A DNA stretch of 64,000 nucleotides. It comes from Sphagnum compactum. Taxonomy: Eukaryota; Bryophyta; Sphagnopsida; Sphagnales. The DNA lies in contig OZ234497.1 in NCBI GenBank assembly GCA_965153455.1, positions 6,510,001-6,574,000 of the forward strand. The letters are read 5' to 3'. Shown in pieces: positions 22,930 through 35,635 of the stretch (position 1 is its first letter; each line of letters starts with the position of its first letter). The notes below the pieces were generated by a model. The model did no database searches. It was not told where the DNA came from and was given only the letters and a program-made list of their open reading frames with translations. Position numbers and translations under genes: made by a program.

Positions 22930-24260
22930 CATGTTGGTTGTTTTGCGTTCAATTTGAAGGAATTGGGACAATTGAAAGGACAAGAGGTCCGAATTGTATT
23001 AGAGGATGATAATTTTATTTTTAGACAACCTTATAGGTTGAGTGAAATGGAAAAGGCCTTGGTTCAGGCTCGGACAACATAGTTGCTGGATGTAGGCTTG
23101 GTGGAATTGTCAAAAGGTGATTATGCCTTAGCCATAATGATGCCAGCCAAGAAGCATATTTTATTTGTGGGGATTATCACCCAATCAACAAACGCACGTG
23201 TTCGGACAAGTATGCCATGCCCTTACTAGAAGAGATATTTGATGCCCTTGGTTAGGCCAAAATTTTCAATACCTTGGACTTGAAATTTGGCTACCATCAG
23301 TTGCCATTAAAGGAAGGTGACAAGGTCAAGAAGGCATTTTGGGGAATTGATCTTCATGGGAAGGATTGTTTGGACCAATGGCAGTTTTTGCCATTTACTT
23401 TAAAGAATGCCCCTGTAGAATTTCAGAGGGTGATGGATCAAGTGTTGGCAAGACTTGGTCTTGCTAAGTGTTACATCAATGACATTATTGTCTTCAACCT
23501 AACATTAGAGGATCACGGGCATCATTTGCAAGAGGTATTTGGAAACTTAAGGCTCCTAACCTTAAACTTCATCTAGGCAAGTGTCGATTTTTCCAAACAT
23601 AGGTGGAATACCTGGGTCACATGATTTATCCAAATGGATTGGAGGTACATAAGGCCAAGGTTGAGGCCATTTCATAGGTACCCTAATCGATAGATGTTAG
23701 CTGGTTACGAACTTTTTTAGGCTTATGTAATTATTACCAAATATTTGTTAAAGGATTTAGTAGCATTGTTAAACCTTTAATTAGGTCAATGCAAATCGAC
23801 CATGAGTATGTTTGCGGTGAAAAGTAGGAGCATGCATTTCAAGAATTGAAGGCCCAACTTTCCTAAGCCCCCATTTTGAGGTGACCCATTCAAGGACGTC
23901 CTTTTTAGTTACATACTGATTGGAATACCTTATGGTTGGGAGCCGTGCTTACCCAACTAGATGATGATGGTTGGGAGTTTGTGGTGGCATATGCCAATCG
24001 GTCCAACAACAAGACAAAAGCGAAATACAATTCATATGAGGGGGAGTGCCTCATTGTTGTTTGGGCGGTTTTTTCTTTCCGATGTTATTTGTATGGTAGC
24101 CCATTTACTTTGGTTATCGATCACTAGCCCTTGAAGTTTTTGATGGAATCTGATCGATTCATAGGGAAGTTGGCTAGGTGGGCGTTTATCTTATAGGAAT
24201 ATGATTTCAATATTGTTCACAGGGCTAGTAGGGTTAATCGAGATGCTGATGAGTTGAGTC
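22930..24260 (+). pseudogene. Reverse transcriptase-RNase H remnant
   Basis: RT blocks are recognisable: PYRLSEMEKALVQ, then CGDYHPINKRTCSDKYAMPL, TLDLKFGYHQLPL, LPFTLKNAPVEFQRVMDQ and YINDIIVF (YxDD altered to YIND). RNase H follows with GAVLTQ, SYEGECLIVVWA and HRASRVNRDADELS. A shift just before 23570 moves to a second frame. That frame then stays readable for about 600 bp, broken only by stops at 23600, 23675, 23684, 23825, 23864, 23882, 23906, 24125 and 24194. Confidence 0.88.
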
Positions 24261-24649
24261 AAAACCCAAGTTATAGTGAAGAGGATACCACAAGTGCTAG
24301 GTGTCATGGAGAACCAAAAGTGATGCCATGGAGGTTGTGTCAATATGGCATGTTTTTACATACCTGTGTATTTTGTTGGGGTGTTCTGGGGGTGTACCCT
24401 AAGGTAGCACATGCAGTGGGAACTCCAAGAGTGATGATGATGAACCAAAAGGCAATAGTGCCTTAGACATCCGTCTAGATTTACATGTTATGGCATATTT
24501 ACAGGCCAATGAAGTTCCGGTGGGATTGACACCCAAGGAACGGGATCAAGTTGTCCATAAGGCGAAACAATTCTGATGGGAAGATAATTCCTTATTACGG
24601 GTGTGGATAGATGGGTGAGTACGAATAGTACCATGCCTAAAGCAGTGTG

Positions 24650-25560
24650 AGGGCCTTGTACGGCATGCTCATGAGGAGTTGGGCCATTTTGGGGTTCGAT
24701 AAACCTACAGTTTCCTCAAGGTATAATATTGGCGGTGTGGGATGCAACTACAAGTTCAACAATTTGTTTCTTGGTGTGTGGTGTGTGATTGAGTATAGGC
24801 ATCATTCAACACACTAACACCCAGCTATAGCCCTTACCGATTATGGGGCCGGGTTATCAATGGAGCTTGGATTTTGCCGACCCACTGAGTTTGACACCTC
24901 AACATAACTGCTATGTTTTTGGTTATGATCGAACACTTTTCCAAGTGGTTGGAGCTTGTGCCCTTGCTATATCGTAGTAATGAAGGAATTGCATATGCAT
25001 TTTTGGATAGAGTGCTTAGTAGGTTTGGTGCTTTAACCAAAGTTCTCATCGACCAAGGTACAAAATTCCGAGGGGATTTATAGGATTTGTGTGAAAAGGC
25101 ATTGATAGATCATCAGACTATTTAATGAGATCATCTTGAGGTAGATAGGTGGCTGAACGAATGGTGCAATTGGTGAAGCAAGGATTACAAAAATATGGCC
25201 TTTAAAAAGGCCTCACTTGAAATTAGGACTTGTAATTACCATGGTTGTCCATGGGATATAGGTTTGGTCGACATGCTTCATTGGCATCTTTTTCACTATA
25301 TTTTCTACTATTCAATTAGGATCCTGAGCTACCAGCCTCCATTCGACACAATGTTATGACTGTAGTTAGTTTCGATGATCCTACAGTGTGGGTTTAAGCA
25401 TGTGAGCAACGAGTTGTTTTGTTCAGGCATGTGATGTTTATGGCCATGGGAAATTTGGCAATTGCTCACCATCGGGATATTCTTCGGTATGCCACAATTC
25501 AAGGAGGAGGTTATGGACCTCGCATTCATAAGTTCAAGCCAAGGGATTATGTTTACTTAC
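24650..25560 (+). pseudogene. Integrase remnant
   Basis: The zinc-binding part reads RHAHEELGHFGVR followed by C-x2-C (WCVVCD). The core shows LDFADPLSLTP, VMIEHFSKWLELVPL and FGALTKVLIDQGTKFRGDL, where the DDE aspartates are expected, across one frameshift. A C-terminal piece (AHHRDILRYATIQGGGYGPR, then FKPRDYVYL) precedes the PHD-like module. Multiple stops show it is dead. Confidence 0.82.
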
Positions 25561-25767
25561 AATAGACAACACCCATCACATTGGATGTGATTGTAGGTCA
25601 TGTGATTTTGTGTGTTCAAAAGGTCCTACCTTCTAGAGTATTGTTGTTGGAAGGATGAGATTTTCAGATATGGAAAGACCATGTGCGTAATTGTGTGCCA
25701 TGTCATCTTCCCAATGTGGATGGCCAAATTAACCCATCCTTGGCCGTTATACCTATTGGTTTATGGT

Positions 25768-25905
25768 GTCTGTTGTGTGGGTAGTCCACTGGAGCTACCA
25801 CTATGTTGGTTTGTGACCAATGTTCAAGAGGATGGCACATGGCATGTTTGACACCACCTTTGGACCAAGTGTCGGTTGGCAAATGGTTTTATCCTTGGTG
25901 CACCA
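25768..25905 (+). pseudogene. PHD-finger-like module at the end of the integrase
   Basis: Translation gives WCLLCG, a TAG, then MLVCDQCSRGWHMACLTPPL followed by DQVSVGKW and FYPWC. The spacing C-x2-C, C-x2-C, H-x2-C, W and C fits a C4HC3 PHD finger, and GWHMACLTPPL is very typical. One late cysteine is replaced by Tyr. It follows PCHLPNVDGQINPSLAV in the same frame as the integrase C-terminal region, so it belonged to the retrotransposon polyprotein rather than to a host gene. Confidence 0.72.
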
Positions 25906-26152
25906 AGTGATGTGGTTCCCATAATTACATAGTAGGACTAGTCTAAGATATTTCCCTAGGATGTCTCACCTTTGGTTGAGGATTTGAAGGATTCCATATA
26001 GGTGACCAATGATGGGGCTCACATTTGCATTCAACTTAATGATCCTTTTACCTTGGAACTGAAAGATTCACCTTCGTGGATTATTGGCAATAGTTCTATA
26101 ATGTTATTTGGCTTCAGGGGACCATAGCCCCAAATAAGGGGGCGATTTGGAT

Positions 26153-26620
26153 GTGATGTACTGGTTAAGGTATTTTTATGTTATGTGTTGTGAGTATGGT
26201 GATAGCGATAATTATAGGCACCGACCTTAGAACGCTCATGACAGTTATTAAAAGTTTTATTGTAGTTACAATTTTTATTCTAATTATTGTAGTTAATTTG
26301 GGGTAAATAAGTCTAGATTTAGTTCTAGTGTGAACATGATTCTAACCTTTTTGGTGTTCAGGATAAGTGAGAGAATATGTGATCATAATCTAATTTTTTG
26401 GATTTTGAAGCACATCGTAGTTTTGTTGTGTTTCTATGCTCTTGTTATGCAAGGAGTTTGTTGAGGTTTTTGTTGGTATTTGGATTCCTGTGTTTTGCAA
26501 GTGAATAGAACTTTGGTTTAAATGTGGTGTACCAATTAGGGTATTTTTGTGTTATGTGTTGTGAGTATGGTGACATCAATAATCGTAGATGTCGACCTTG
26601 GAGCGCACAATAGCAAAAGA
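26153..26620 (+). repeat. LTR-like repeat with duplicated start
   Basis: A segment of about 95 bp starting TGTGATGTACTGGTTAAGG at 26153 recurs as TGTGGTGTACCAATTAGGG at 26523. Both continue GTATTTTTRTGTTATGTGTT GTGAGTATGGTGA and reach a CGACCTTRGARCGC stretch. The first copy lies right after the purine tract of the gypsy element, so it is probably its 3' LTR start. The second, 370 bp later, may be a following LTR copy or a tandem LTR. Confidence 0.5.
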
Positions 26621-27960
26621 GCAAGAGGAGCCAAGCAGAGTAATGGGCATTACACAAGGAGTAGGTTGTTAAAATCATACGAGAATCGTTTAAGACCTTA
26701 TATAAGGATGAGGAATTTCATCAACAACGACTGGAGGCTTACCAAAGGTAATGCTTCATTAGTGATGCCTCCATTTGATTTTGGTACAACACAAGCACCC
26801 TCCGGATCTACCGTCACATCTAACACACAACAAAGTGAAGAGCCTAATGAAGGAACTCAAATGGAAGTAGATTTTGGTGCTACACCGATATCTCACCTTC
26901 CCAAGTTGGTTGGAACTTTTGGTACTATGGACATTTTCGATATTGCAGGAGGATTTGAAACCTTGAACATTCATATTCCTATAAAAATTATTATGCCTCC
27001 CACTGATTCGAATGCCTTGGCTATTTTTGGTGTAACAATTAATGTGGACAGTAAGGTTGTTGTGGTTGGAATTAGTATGGACATCAGAAATTGGATTTCG
27101 ATATGATTGAAATACTTGTCGACTATACTAAAACTTTAAGGAGCACTTCAATCGCACCGAAAAACATAGGATTAGATATTGTGGTAGAGGCAGTATAGTT
27201 GACAAAAACTACTATCATGGAAAAATAACATAGTTTTTGAACAGTTGTAAACTATAAATCACAAGGACATAATCCCAATTTAAAAAAGGGATGATGTTGA
27301 AGGTAGAGTTTTACCAAAACTTGTTATCGATTTTTTATTATCGAAACTAGCTACTGAATTTTCCGCACCAAAATTAAATATTAGATTTCCCTTATCGAAA
27401 TTGGTTATTGGATTTAACTTATTGGAACATATTACCATTTTGATTTACTAAAACTGGTTTTACTTACCAAATTAGACTATGTAATTTTAGGACCGATTTT
27501 TTTGGGTTAAACTAACTATTTATTCCACTATTTTTGAGTATCCTTCTTGAAGGTACTTAGGGTTTTTTACATGTGAATATTGTATAAGGGAATATTTTGT
27601 TATATATATATATATATTGTTATACTTTTGTACATAAAAATTAGCTGTTTTCCTTTTTGTTTATTACGAATATTCTGTCTTTTATATGCAAGGTCTTTTT
27701 ACTTGTATTTGTTTCGAATTTGTTTTTGTAGAAAATTTATGAATATGTCCTACTAAGTTTTAAGAGGCCTTCTATGTTTCAACTTTTTGCTTATTTATTG
27801 AAAATACAAAGATTCTATCTTTTACTCCCCTATTTTATTCCTTTCAAAACTCGATAGTTCACTAGGTGGCTTTAACACTCGATTATAAATTATATATTTT
27901 TTGTAAATGTTGGTTTTGGTAGATCCTCTAATTTATTTATTTTTGCTATTCATCTTAGTA
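26621..27960. other. Intergenic/transposon-flanking; unknown reading frame
   Basis: A 185-codon plus-strand frame (26549-27106) runs out of the second LTR-like repeat and contains SKRARGAKQSNGHYTRSRLL. I recognise no family. It could be a gag-like fragment of a second element. The rest is AT-rich, with a (TA)n tract at 27600-27617. Confidence 0.35.
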
Positions 27961-27984
27961 GTAATTTTTAACTTCAAATTAAAC

Positions 27985-30900
27985 ATGGAACAATCTTTTG
28001 AAAATGAAAATACATATGATGTATTCATGAATGACATCATGATGGAAGATGAACCTTTGCAAGAACTTAAAGAAAATCAAATGCCCAAACAAAAAAAAGT
28101 AGAAATTTAAAAAATAATGAAGATAAAATGAAAGAAAATTTGAGAAAATTACATGGACAAAGATTATTTTGTAAACCAAATGGTAGAAATAATATTATGT
28201 TGGGCAGTTTACTGTGTTAATGATAACGAAGAAATTTATTTAATAACTTTTCAAATTGTGCATTATATTATTTGTCACAACAATCCAATTTTGAATTTAA
28301 ATTCAAAAACTCTAGCAAGAAGAAGAATAATCATACATAACACAACTAATGGTATACCTACATTGAGAAAATGTAAATGTAGACCATTATAGTTTTTTTT
28401 TTAAATTCTGAAAAAGAAATGAACAATCCTTTGAAAGAAGAGGAAAGTAAACATGCAAATAAAAGACCAAATATTTCTAGTAGTTCCACATCTAATTGTT
28501 TTCATACAAAATAACCTTTCAAGAAAGATGATTTGTAGTAAAAATAAATTTTGGAGGATCTAGGATTTTTAATTGTCAAAAACCATCTTCCTTTGCATTT
28601 GTGGAAAATATTTAATAAAAACGTTTTAGTATGCATTTGTGTCCAAGATTTGTTTTTCCTTTTAGAAAATATTTTTTTCATGAATGCCTATTTGGTTTAG
28701 TGGAAAAAACTAAATAATTATATATTTTGTGAACTTTAATAGAAAGCCATTTTGCAACTACAAACTTTGATTTGTGAATGTTGAAAGGTGGACATGATGT
28801 CTTTGCATTGGTGATCAAAAATTTAAAGGTTGATTTGTAGCAAAAACACATTACCTTTGGCCTTTTGAAACAACATGTATTAGTGGACAAACTTTGGCCA
28901 GAAATTTGATAGAATTATTGGACATTTATGAGTTGAAGAAGAAAATTAGTGCTTATATCAAGGATGAAGGATTTTATCTTAACACTATGATTGTAGCCTA
29001 AAATCAATTATAAGTTGTGATGTGTTAGGTTTGGAACAAAGTTTTTAAGGAACTTGTTTTGGTCATGGGTGAAAATCTTTTAAGTTGTACCACACAAGAC
29101 AAAAAGGGCCTAGTCCTTATTATAATCCTTTTTAACCCTATATTGATCCCCATAAAAAATAGTGAATCAAAAGTTATAATTTTTTTCAAAAAGATTATAT
29201 TTTAAACAATTACAATTATAAATTCCATCATAATCATCCATAAATGTGTCTTTACATGGTAAAAAAATAGAAAAGGGTTTAGGTATGCTATGACAAGATT
29301 TTGGTACACTTAAAAAAAAATTGCATCTTCATGCATTTTCTAAATCATGCCAGTATGCAACAATAAATGTTTTTTTTACATAGGCTTATAATATGTATCT
29401 ATCAAAGTTGTTCAAAAAGATTTGCAAAGGTGCATAACTTGGTTCAAAAAATCTAGAAAAGGTAGGCAAGAATGGAACACTCAATATGTGTCAATTCAAT
29501 TTTTCTTCGAAGGAATTGAATACTCCATTAAAGACAAGGTAAACTTTTTATTTTTGTTGAATTTTTTGTGTTTACATTTTGTTTTTGAATTCCTGCCAAA
29601 CATAGTTTGACATTTTTTTTGCCTTTACAAATTTGTTAGTAAAATTATGATTTTTCAAAAAGTTTTGCAATTTAAAGATATTATATTATGCTACAATTGA
29701 CATAATACTTTGAGGATGACTCCAAGAATACCACCTCCATTGACATGACACATATCTCAAATTATTGTTGATTCCTTTGGCCATGTTGTATTTGCTCGTG
29801 TTCTAAATTATTTTAAGGGTCATTCGTTATTAAGTGATGCGTTAAACTTTGCCATATCCATGAGTCTAAAATTTAATAATGAAATTGATTCGACAACCTT
29901 TGACAACTTAATGAAAGAAGATGCAAATGTTGTTTTTGAATTATCACGTATGGCTTCCAACATTAAACATGAAATTGTTAGGGTTTTGGATTTTTTTGGG
30001 TCCTTCTTTAGCAAATATGAAAAAAGAAAACCATAATAGGTTTTTTTTAATGTTGGATCCTAGGTTTAAGACCTATCAGCTTGTGTCCTCACTTATTGGT
30101 CATGAACAAGGTAAGGCCATTATTGAAAAATATGACAGAATATCTGTTTCTTTATTTTTTAAAAGTGTCATTATCATTTGCATCCTTTGGTTGAGTCTAA
30201 AAAGGATATTGTTGATCAAGGGGTTGGAAAGGACAATAGTTTGGATGTCTTTGATAGGATAGCTAGCGCAAGTGAACCACCATTGGAATTGGTTAGGAGA
30301 GAGCTTTTGGTTTTCAACGATTATCAAATCGATGTCAAAGACTTCGAGTGTCCACTTCCATGGTGGGAGAAACATGAACGTACGTTTCCCATAGTTGATT
30401 TTTATGTTGGACAAATCTTAAGGATAGTTAGATCTCAAATTGAAATAGAGAAGATCTTTTCCTTAGTTAGGAGATGTCATTTACAACCAAAAAATTTGGA
30501 CAAATTGATTTTTGTCAATTGGTTTAATGATCCTAGGATAGGTGGTAAATCCCCTTCTAGTTTGGTAGAGTTAATTGAGACTAATGTACTTTTAAAAGAG
30601 AAGGTAGAGGAGTTTGAAATAGTTTTTGATTGGGATGAAGTTATGGAGTTTTAAACTTTAAATTAAAAAAATTGTTACAACTTACAAGTTTTCATCTATT
30701 TTTAGCCATCTTTAACGTGTAAAAAATTTATTTTTACATAATGAAATAATAAGATTATTAATTAATTAATATTAAATCTTATTTTAATTAGCGAAAATTT
30801 TAATAACCATGTTGTGAAAATCAATTGTTATTGTGTATGTGAAAACCGCCCTATCTTAGAGCTGGGTGAATTTGGAAAAATTAAAATCTTGGTACCCTGG

Positions 30901-31019
30901 TCGATTCTCACCAACCGTGTGTGTATCTATATATATATATGAGAACCAATCAGGTTCTCATACATGATGTAAAACTGGAACCAGTCGGTTCTCACAAAAA
31001 TTGAGAACCACCCAACACT
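27985..31019 (+). mobile_element. Decayed hAT DNA transposon
   Basis: N-terminal pieces lie at 27985-28392 (including NSKTLARRRIIIHNTTNG), followed by broken middle pieces: YIKDEGFYLNTM at about 28955, and WFKKSRKGRQEWNTQYVSI at about 29445. The transposase C-terminus is at about 29800-30654. The right end is a terminal repeat (GAGAACCACCCAACACTG, 31002-31019) that matches the ends of the non-autonomous element at 47899-49294. Many stops and frameshifts make it inactive. The left end was not found; the similar repeat at 18138 is too far unless the gypsy element inserted inside. Confidence 0.78.
29800..30654 (+). pseudogene. hAT transposase C-terminal region with dimerisation domain
   Basis: The stretch reads KYEKRKPHNRFFLMLDPRFK, then, in another frame, PLPWWEKHERTFPIVDFYVG, QILRIVRSQIEIEKIFSLV and FVNWFNDPRIG. 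The PLPWW and SQIExEKIFSL signatures are those of the hAT C-terminal dimerisation domain. A frameshift near 30180 separates the two parts. It ends in EVMEF and a stop at 30654. Confidence 0.85.
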
Positions 31020-31617
31020 GGTATGAGCCTCCTAAATGCCCATAATGGGTGCCTAGGCAGCTTCAGACTTTGGAAATTTCTTAAAAATTCATGGATGTAC
31101 AAAAAATAATTATGATTCCACGTCTATTTTGGTGTTCATTCATTTGCTAATCCAATGACTTCTTTTCCATCCTCGGCCCCTTCATATTATGGGCTTTGTA
31201 AACAAACTGTCCATTTAAGGTGCCTATGGGATCAGAGGAAGCAGCAAGTTCGACTATTTCATTGAAGACATCTCTTGCTTCGCATTGTCGTCCCAAGTTT
31301 TAGTCTTGGAACCGCTATTAGCAAGCAGTCCAAAGGAGGAAACAACAATATAATTTTTATTTTGTGACTGCCCAAAGCTTAATATTTTTATTTTTATTTT
31401 TTAATTATTTTTGTGACGGGCCAATTAATCAAAGATGCCCATCACAAAGGAAAAAAATGATCAAACTTTGGGGGATCCTCACAACTAATTCATATGAATG
31501 AAAACCCCAAGCGAGAATGAGGAAATGGGACCCATGATTTCTGTGTTGGGCGGATCCAAACAGCAATGAACAATAAGTAAGCTAAGTACCCATGTTGCTT
31601 GCTTACTATTGTTGTGA

Positions 31618-31648
<31 letters not shown>

Positions 31649-34600
31649 TCCACCAACTCTGTATTTCTTGTACTTTGTGTACTTACACCCTTGCTCCACA
31701 TTATCATTTTTTGATAGTCATAAAAAACATAAGAACCTAGCTACTCCTCTCTCACATTTTTCTCAACACTTTCAACTTTATCATTTTGGATGTCATGAAT
31801 GGTTGAGTACCTCTTCTTCACATGCTTTCCAATGCCCTTTTTTTGATTCCCTCTCCCACACCACATGAGTGATCAACCAAAATACCACCAGCCCAACCTT
31901 CCTTTTTGTGTGATCTAAGTTTAGTAGTTTTAGTCTTTTGAAAACCAAAGGCCATGAGAGGTGTTTGGTTCCAAGTTATAGAATTTGGAAATTACTAGAG
32001 AATTTTTAAAATAAATGAATTTATGTGCACTTATTTGAGAGGAGATGTTGATGATGAAATTCATGACTTGTGTCTTCATGAATAAAAAGGAAAAATGAGT
32101 CGACAATTTCACTCTCGACAGTTAGGGGAAAATCCATGCACAAAATAAACCCTAAGGAGGGGAATACGGGCGTTTCTCCAATTAAGATACAAACAATGTT
32201 GGTGGAACGTATGTGCCGGTGTCATTTGCTTTAAGCTCATCATGCTACACTAATATTATCCTCCTCAGGAGGTGCATGGAATCTTATCTCTTTCTTTCTC
32301 AATATTTTGTTAGAGCAACTTCCAAGGGGGAGATGTCCTACATGAGCTCCATCCTTGTTGACTCTCCCACCATAAATGTTTCAATGATTCATTGTGCACC
32401 TTATAACAACCTTTGCACTTTGCTTGGCCTTCAGATTTGTGTTACAACAATCACCTCTATGTGAATATATTGTAGAGCACAAGGCAATTAAAGTTGCCTT
32501 CTAATATACATGGAACAAATCACAGATGTGTTGCTATGTCATATACACTATTTCTTGTTAACATTTTCACAAACAAAAGCAAAAATATTCATTATCATCA
32601 AGACATTCCCGTATTACATAGTTCATAGTAGTCAACAACTCACATGTTTGAAAACATATGATCAACACAACCAATTAAGATCAATCGATTGTTGTGAGAA
32701 AGACAATGTTTCCCTTAGATTACATATGTAAATGCCCAAAGCTCCAATCACAATAAATGGAGATAGGGGTACATCAAAGTCCTGGATTGCATTTGACATG
32801 TGGTTTTGTTAATTGATTCATAATATTAATTATGTATTTTTCATACCAGTTTCAAATTGGATATTGATTTTGAAACCAAAAATTATCCATAACATTATAG
32901 ACGTTAAAGTTTTTGCATCAAGCCCTACATTATAATCAAATGTACAACTATATTTTAAACCATGATCACAAATTGTGAATTATTTTAAACATTCAAAAAC
33001 ATTTAGAAATCATTTTAATCCTAGATGTAATAAAAAAATATAAAAAGATTTTGAATAATTCAACAAATGTGACCTTTCTTATGAAATATGTTAAAACTAA
33101 CAATAAATCTAAAAAACTTTGATGCACGTTTTATTAACAAAAAATATGTTCATATTTTAAAACAGCAAAAAAACCCACTCTTTGACAAGAGCTTTGTAGG
33201 TTAAAAGATTTTCACAACACAATGAATGGCTCCAAATTCATAAGATCTTCATTTCATGAGGAAATGAACACAATGTTGAAAAAAATAATATTTATGACAT
33301 ATAAAAACTATCTATTTTTCAAACAAGATAATGTATAATGCAAATTGCATTTGACAAGTCCTTTGATTGCTTTCATTGTGACTACACTCCCAATCACAAT
33401 TTGAATTAATGATTATCTATTTTTTTCCCACCATGATTCCTTTTCTTGAGCTACATTGGTGAAATTGACCATTGAAAAAAGTGCCAAAAATGGCCTTCTG
33501 TCCATTTTGGTCCACATTATCTTGCACTCAGCTAGATTGGTTTCTATCTTGAAATCAGGATTTTAAAAAATAAATTCAATGAAGTTTAATTGATAAAATT
33601 TGTAATGGATGATAATTGACAAACTTAGATTTAGTACCATATCCAAAACCACAATGGCAATCAAAACTACAGTTACAACTTGGGCCATTACCTTTTTCCA
33701 TATGGTTATTCATGTAGCTTTAGTAGTGGCCATGTGAAACATAGGTTAGGGTGTCATGACCCTTGTTTGATTTAAATTAGGCCAACTAACAAGAAAAGTC
33801 CACAACTCTTTAGAAATGCTTGGACAGTTCAAACAAGCAACTAAGGGCATTCCCTCCCCTTTTGTAAAGGACTACCCAAATTCACCAGGTTTGCGCACAC
33901 TTTAGAGTGGACCCCTGTTTCTTGTGAGTATGAAGAGAATCTACAACAAAAGTAGATTAAAGTTTAGTGTAGTTGGTGAACCACACCTTGTTGACACCAA
34001 TCGACTAAATGCAATGAATGGCATCGATAAATGATTCCCTTGCACAACAATGTTGTGCATTATGAAATTCCTTCAAATTCCACACCTAACTTCCACTTCA
34101 AAAATGTTCCAAGTTCCAAATAAGGATTTTTTTTGGAGATAGTTGATGCCAATTGTGATATGAAGCACAATATTCTTCTACCCACTCTCAAGTCTAATGT
34201 GTTGTGTTTTGTTGTGCTTTTGAATCAGTATTGGTCACAAGCTCAGAGCAAAGGTTAGAACATGTATTAAGTGTGTTGCACTTATTAAAGCATGTGATTG
34301 TTCCCTATTCAATAAGATGTTACTTATTCAAGATCTTTGAGAGGGAGTATCACATACTTTTTATTGGGTTGATTTGGGTCATTTGATGCTTCATTCAATT
34401 GTGTGCAAAAGTGCACTTGTTCACTTCTGTGTGCATACATGATTTTCTGGCATTTGGAGTTATGGGCAGCTCTCAAAACATTTTTCAATCTTTCAGAGTC
34501 ACCAATTCAATGAGTCAGTGAATGGTGTTGCACATAAAACTCTGCCCTGACCAATAACTGGGACAAAGCAGGGGAAAAAAAAAAGACAGATCCCCAAAAA

Positions 34601-35635
34601 TATGAAAATTGGAAAAAAAATTGTTTGCTAATTTTGACAATTTCTATTAAAATGTGCAACACCATTCCACAGAAAAATGACAAGTGAGTCTTTTCATTTC
34701 TATCTGCTTGACCAAGATGCCGCACACTCTGCAGATAAAGCTCCCACAAACACATGTTTTATAATTTAAAGCCAGAGCTTGAATATTACTTGTCAGCTGT
34801 TTTAGACATGCAGCTGCTCTATTGATCGTCCAGTGTTCAAATTCTGGAGAAAACACACTCATCAAGCACCAAAGGTGACATCCATTTATGAGGTTTGTAA
34901 CAACTTTGAATGTGGACCTTCTTGGATTTATTTCAACTGTTCCAAGGGTGTCCTTGTTCTTCAGATATACTACTGGGTGGCATTGATCATGAGGGATCCC
35001 TGACTATGTTGCACTGTATACAGTGAAATGGATGCAAAAACACATAACAGGAAAAGAAGTGAGCTTCATTCAGATGCTGCTTCATGAGATAAGATTGTGA
35101 AAATCGCCTCAGAAATCCTCCCCTCAGAAGCCAAAATCCTACTCAAACACAGTCTTCACTCAGCAAGATCATTTATTATTGATTCAAACTCACATTTCCA
35201 ATCCCAGTCTTTTTACCCACAATTAGGGTGCACAAACATGCCACGACTAACTGAGTACTGACCTTCATTGGTTGAACATAACTCAAGCTCTAATGAGACT
35301 ACCAAATGGTGTCAAAAAGGTAAAATGTGTGCATCACATAGTTATGGGAGTGCAATCAAGACAGAATGTAGTTGTGGGACCCTTTCAAAAGTTGTGGCAT
35401 CCCCAACACCCCTCCTTTCTTCTGTGTCTAGAAACATGGAGTACATTTCCTGATGTGTGAAGGTGATGTCTATCACCTAACCTCAGCTTGATTGGCCCCC
35501 TCCAAAGTCGGCAGACTAAAATTGAGACTGACAACAGCAAATGGGCAGTAGAGGGACAACAAAGTGTCTTGGTGATCAAAGGGATAATAAGCTTCAGAAC
35601 AACCATTTAAAATCTGATCTTCCATGCTAGCCCTG
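31020..35635. other. Intergenic; no supported gene
   Basis: AT-rich DNA with no homologous frame. It holds the poly-C tract at 31618-31645. The part next to 35636 is probably the 3' UTR and downstream region of the leucyl-tRNA synthetase gene. Confidence 0.5.
31618..31645. repeat. 28-nt poly-C tract
   Basis: An uninterrupted run of 28 cytosines is followed by TCCTCC. It is the only long C/G homopolymer in the window. It makes a poly-Pro or poly-Gly stretch in overlapping frames that should not be read as protein. Confidence 0.95.

Larger units (their letters stand above)
19980..26520 (+). mobile_element. Decayed Ty3/gypsy LTR retrotransposon with PHD-like tail
   Basis: Order on the plus strand: a primer-binding-site-like TGGTATCAGAGT (19980-19991), gag remnants (about 20055-21480), an aspartic protease remnant with DIRAS in place of DTGAS (about 22130-22460), reverse transcriptase (about 22930-23760), RNase H (about 23850-24260), an integrase with H2C2 zinc-binding and core (about 24650-25560), a PHD-like cysteine/histidine module (25768-25905), a purine-rich tract (about 26133-26147), then LTR-like sequence. 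The protease-RT-RNaseH-IN order is that of Ty3/gypsy. Many stops and a few frameshifts show it is non-functional. The 5' LTR was not recognised, so the left border is provisional. Confidence 0.85.
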
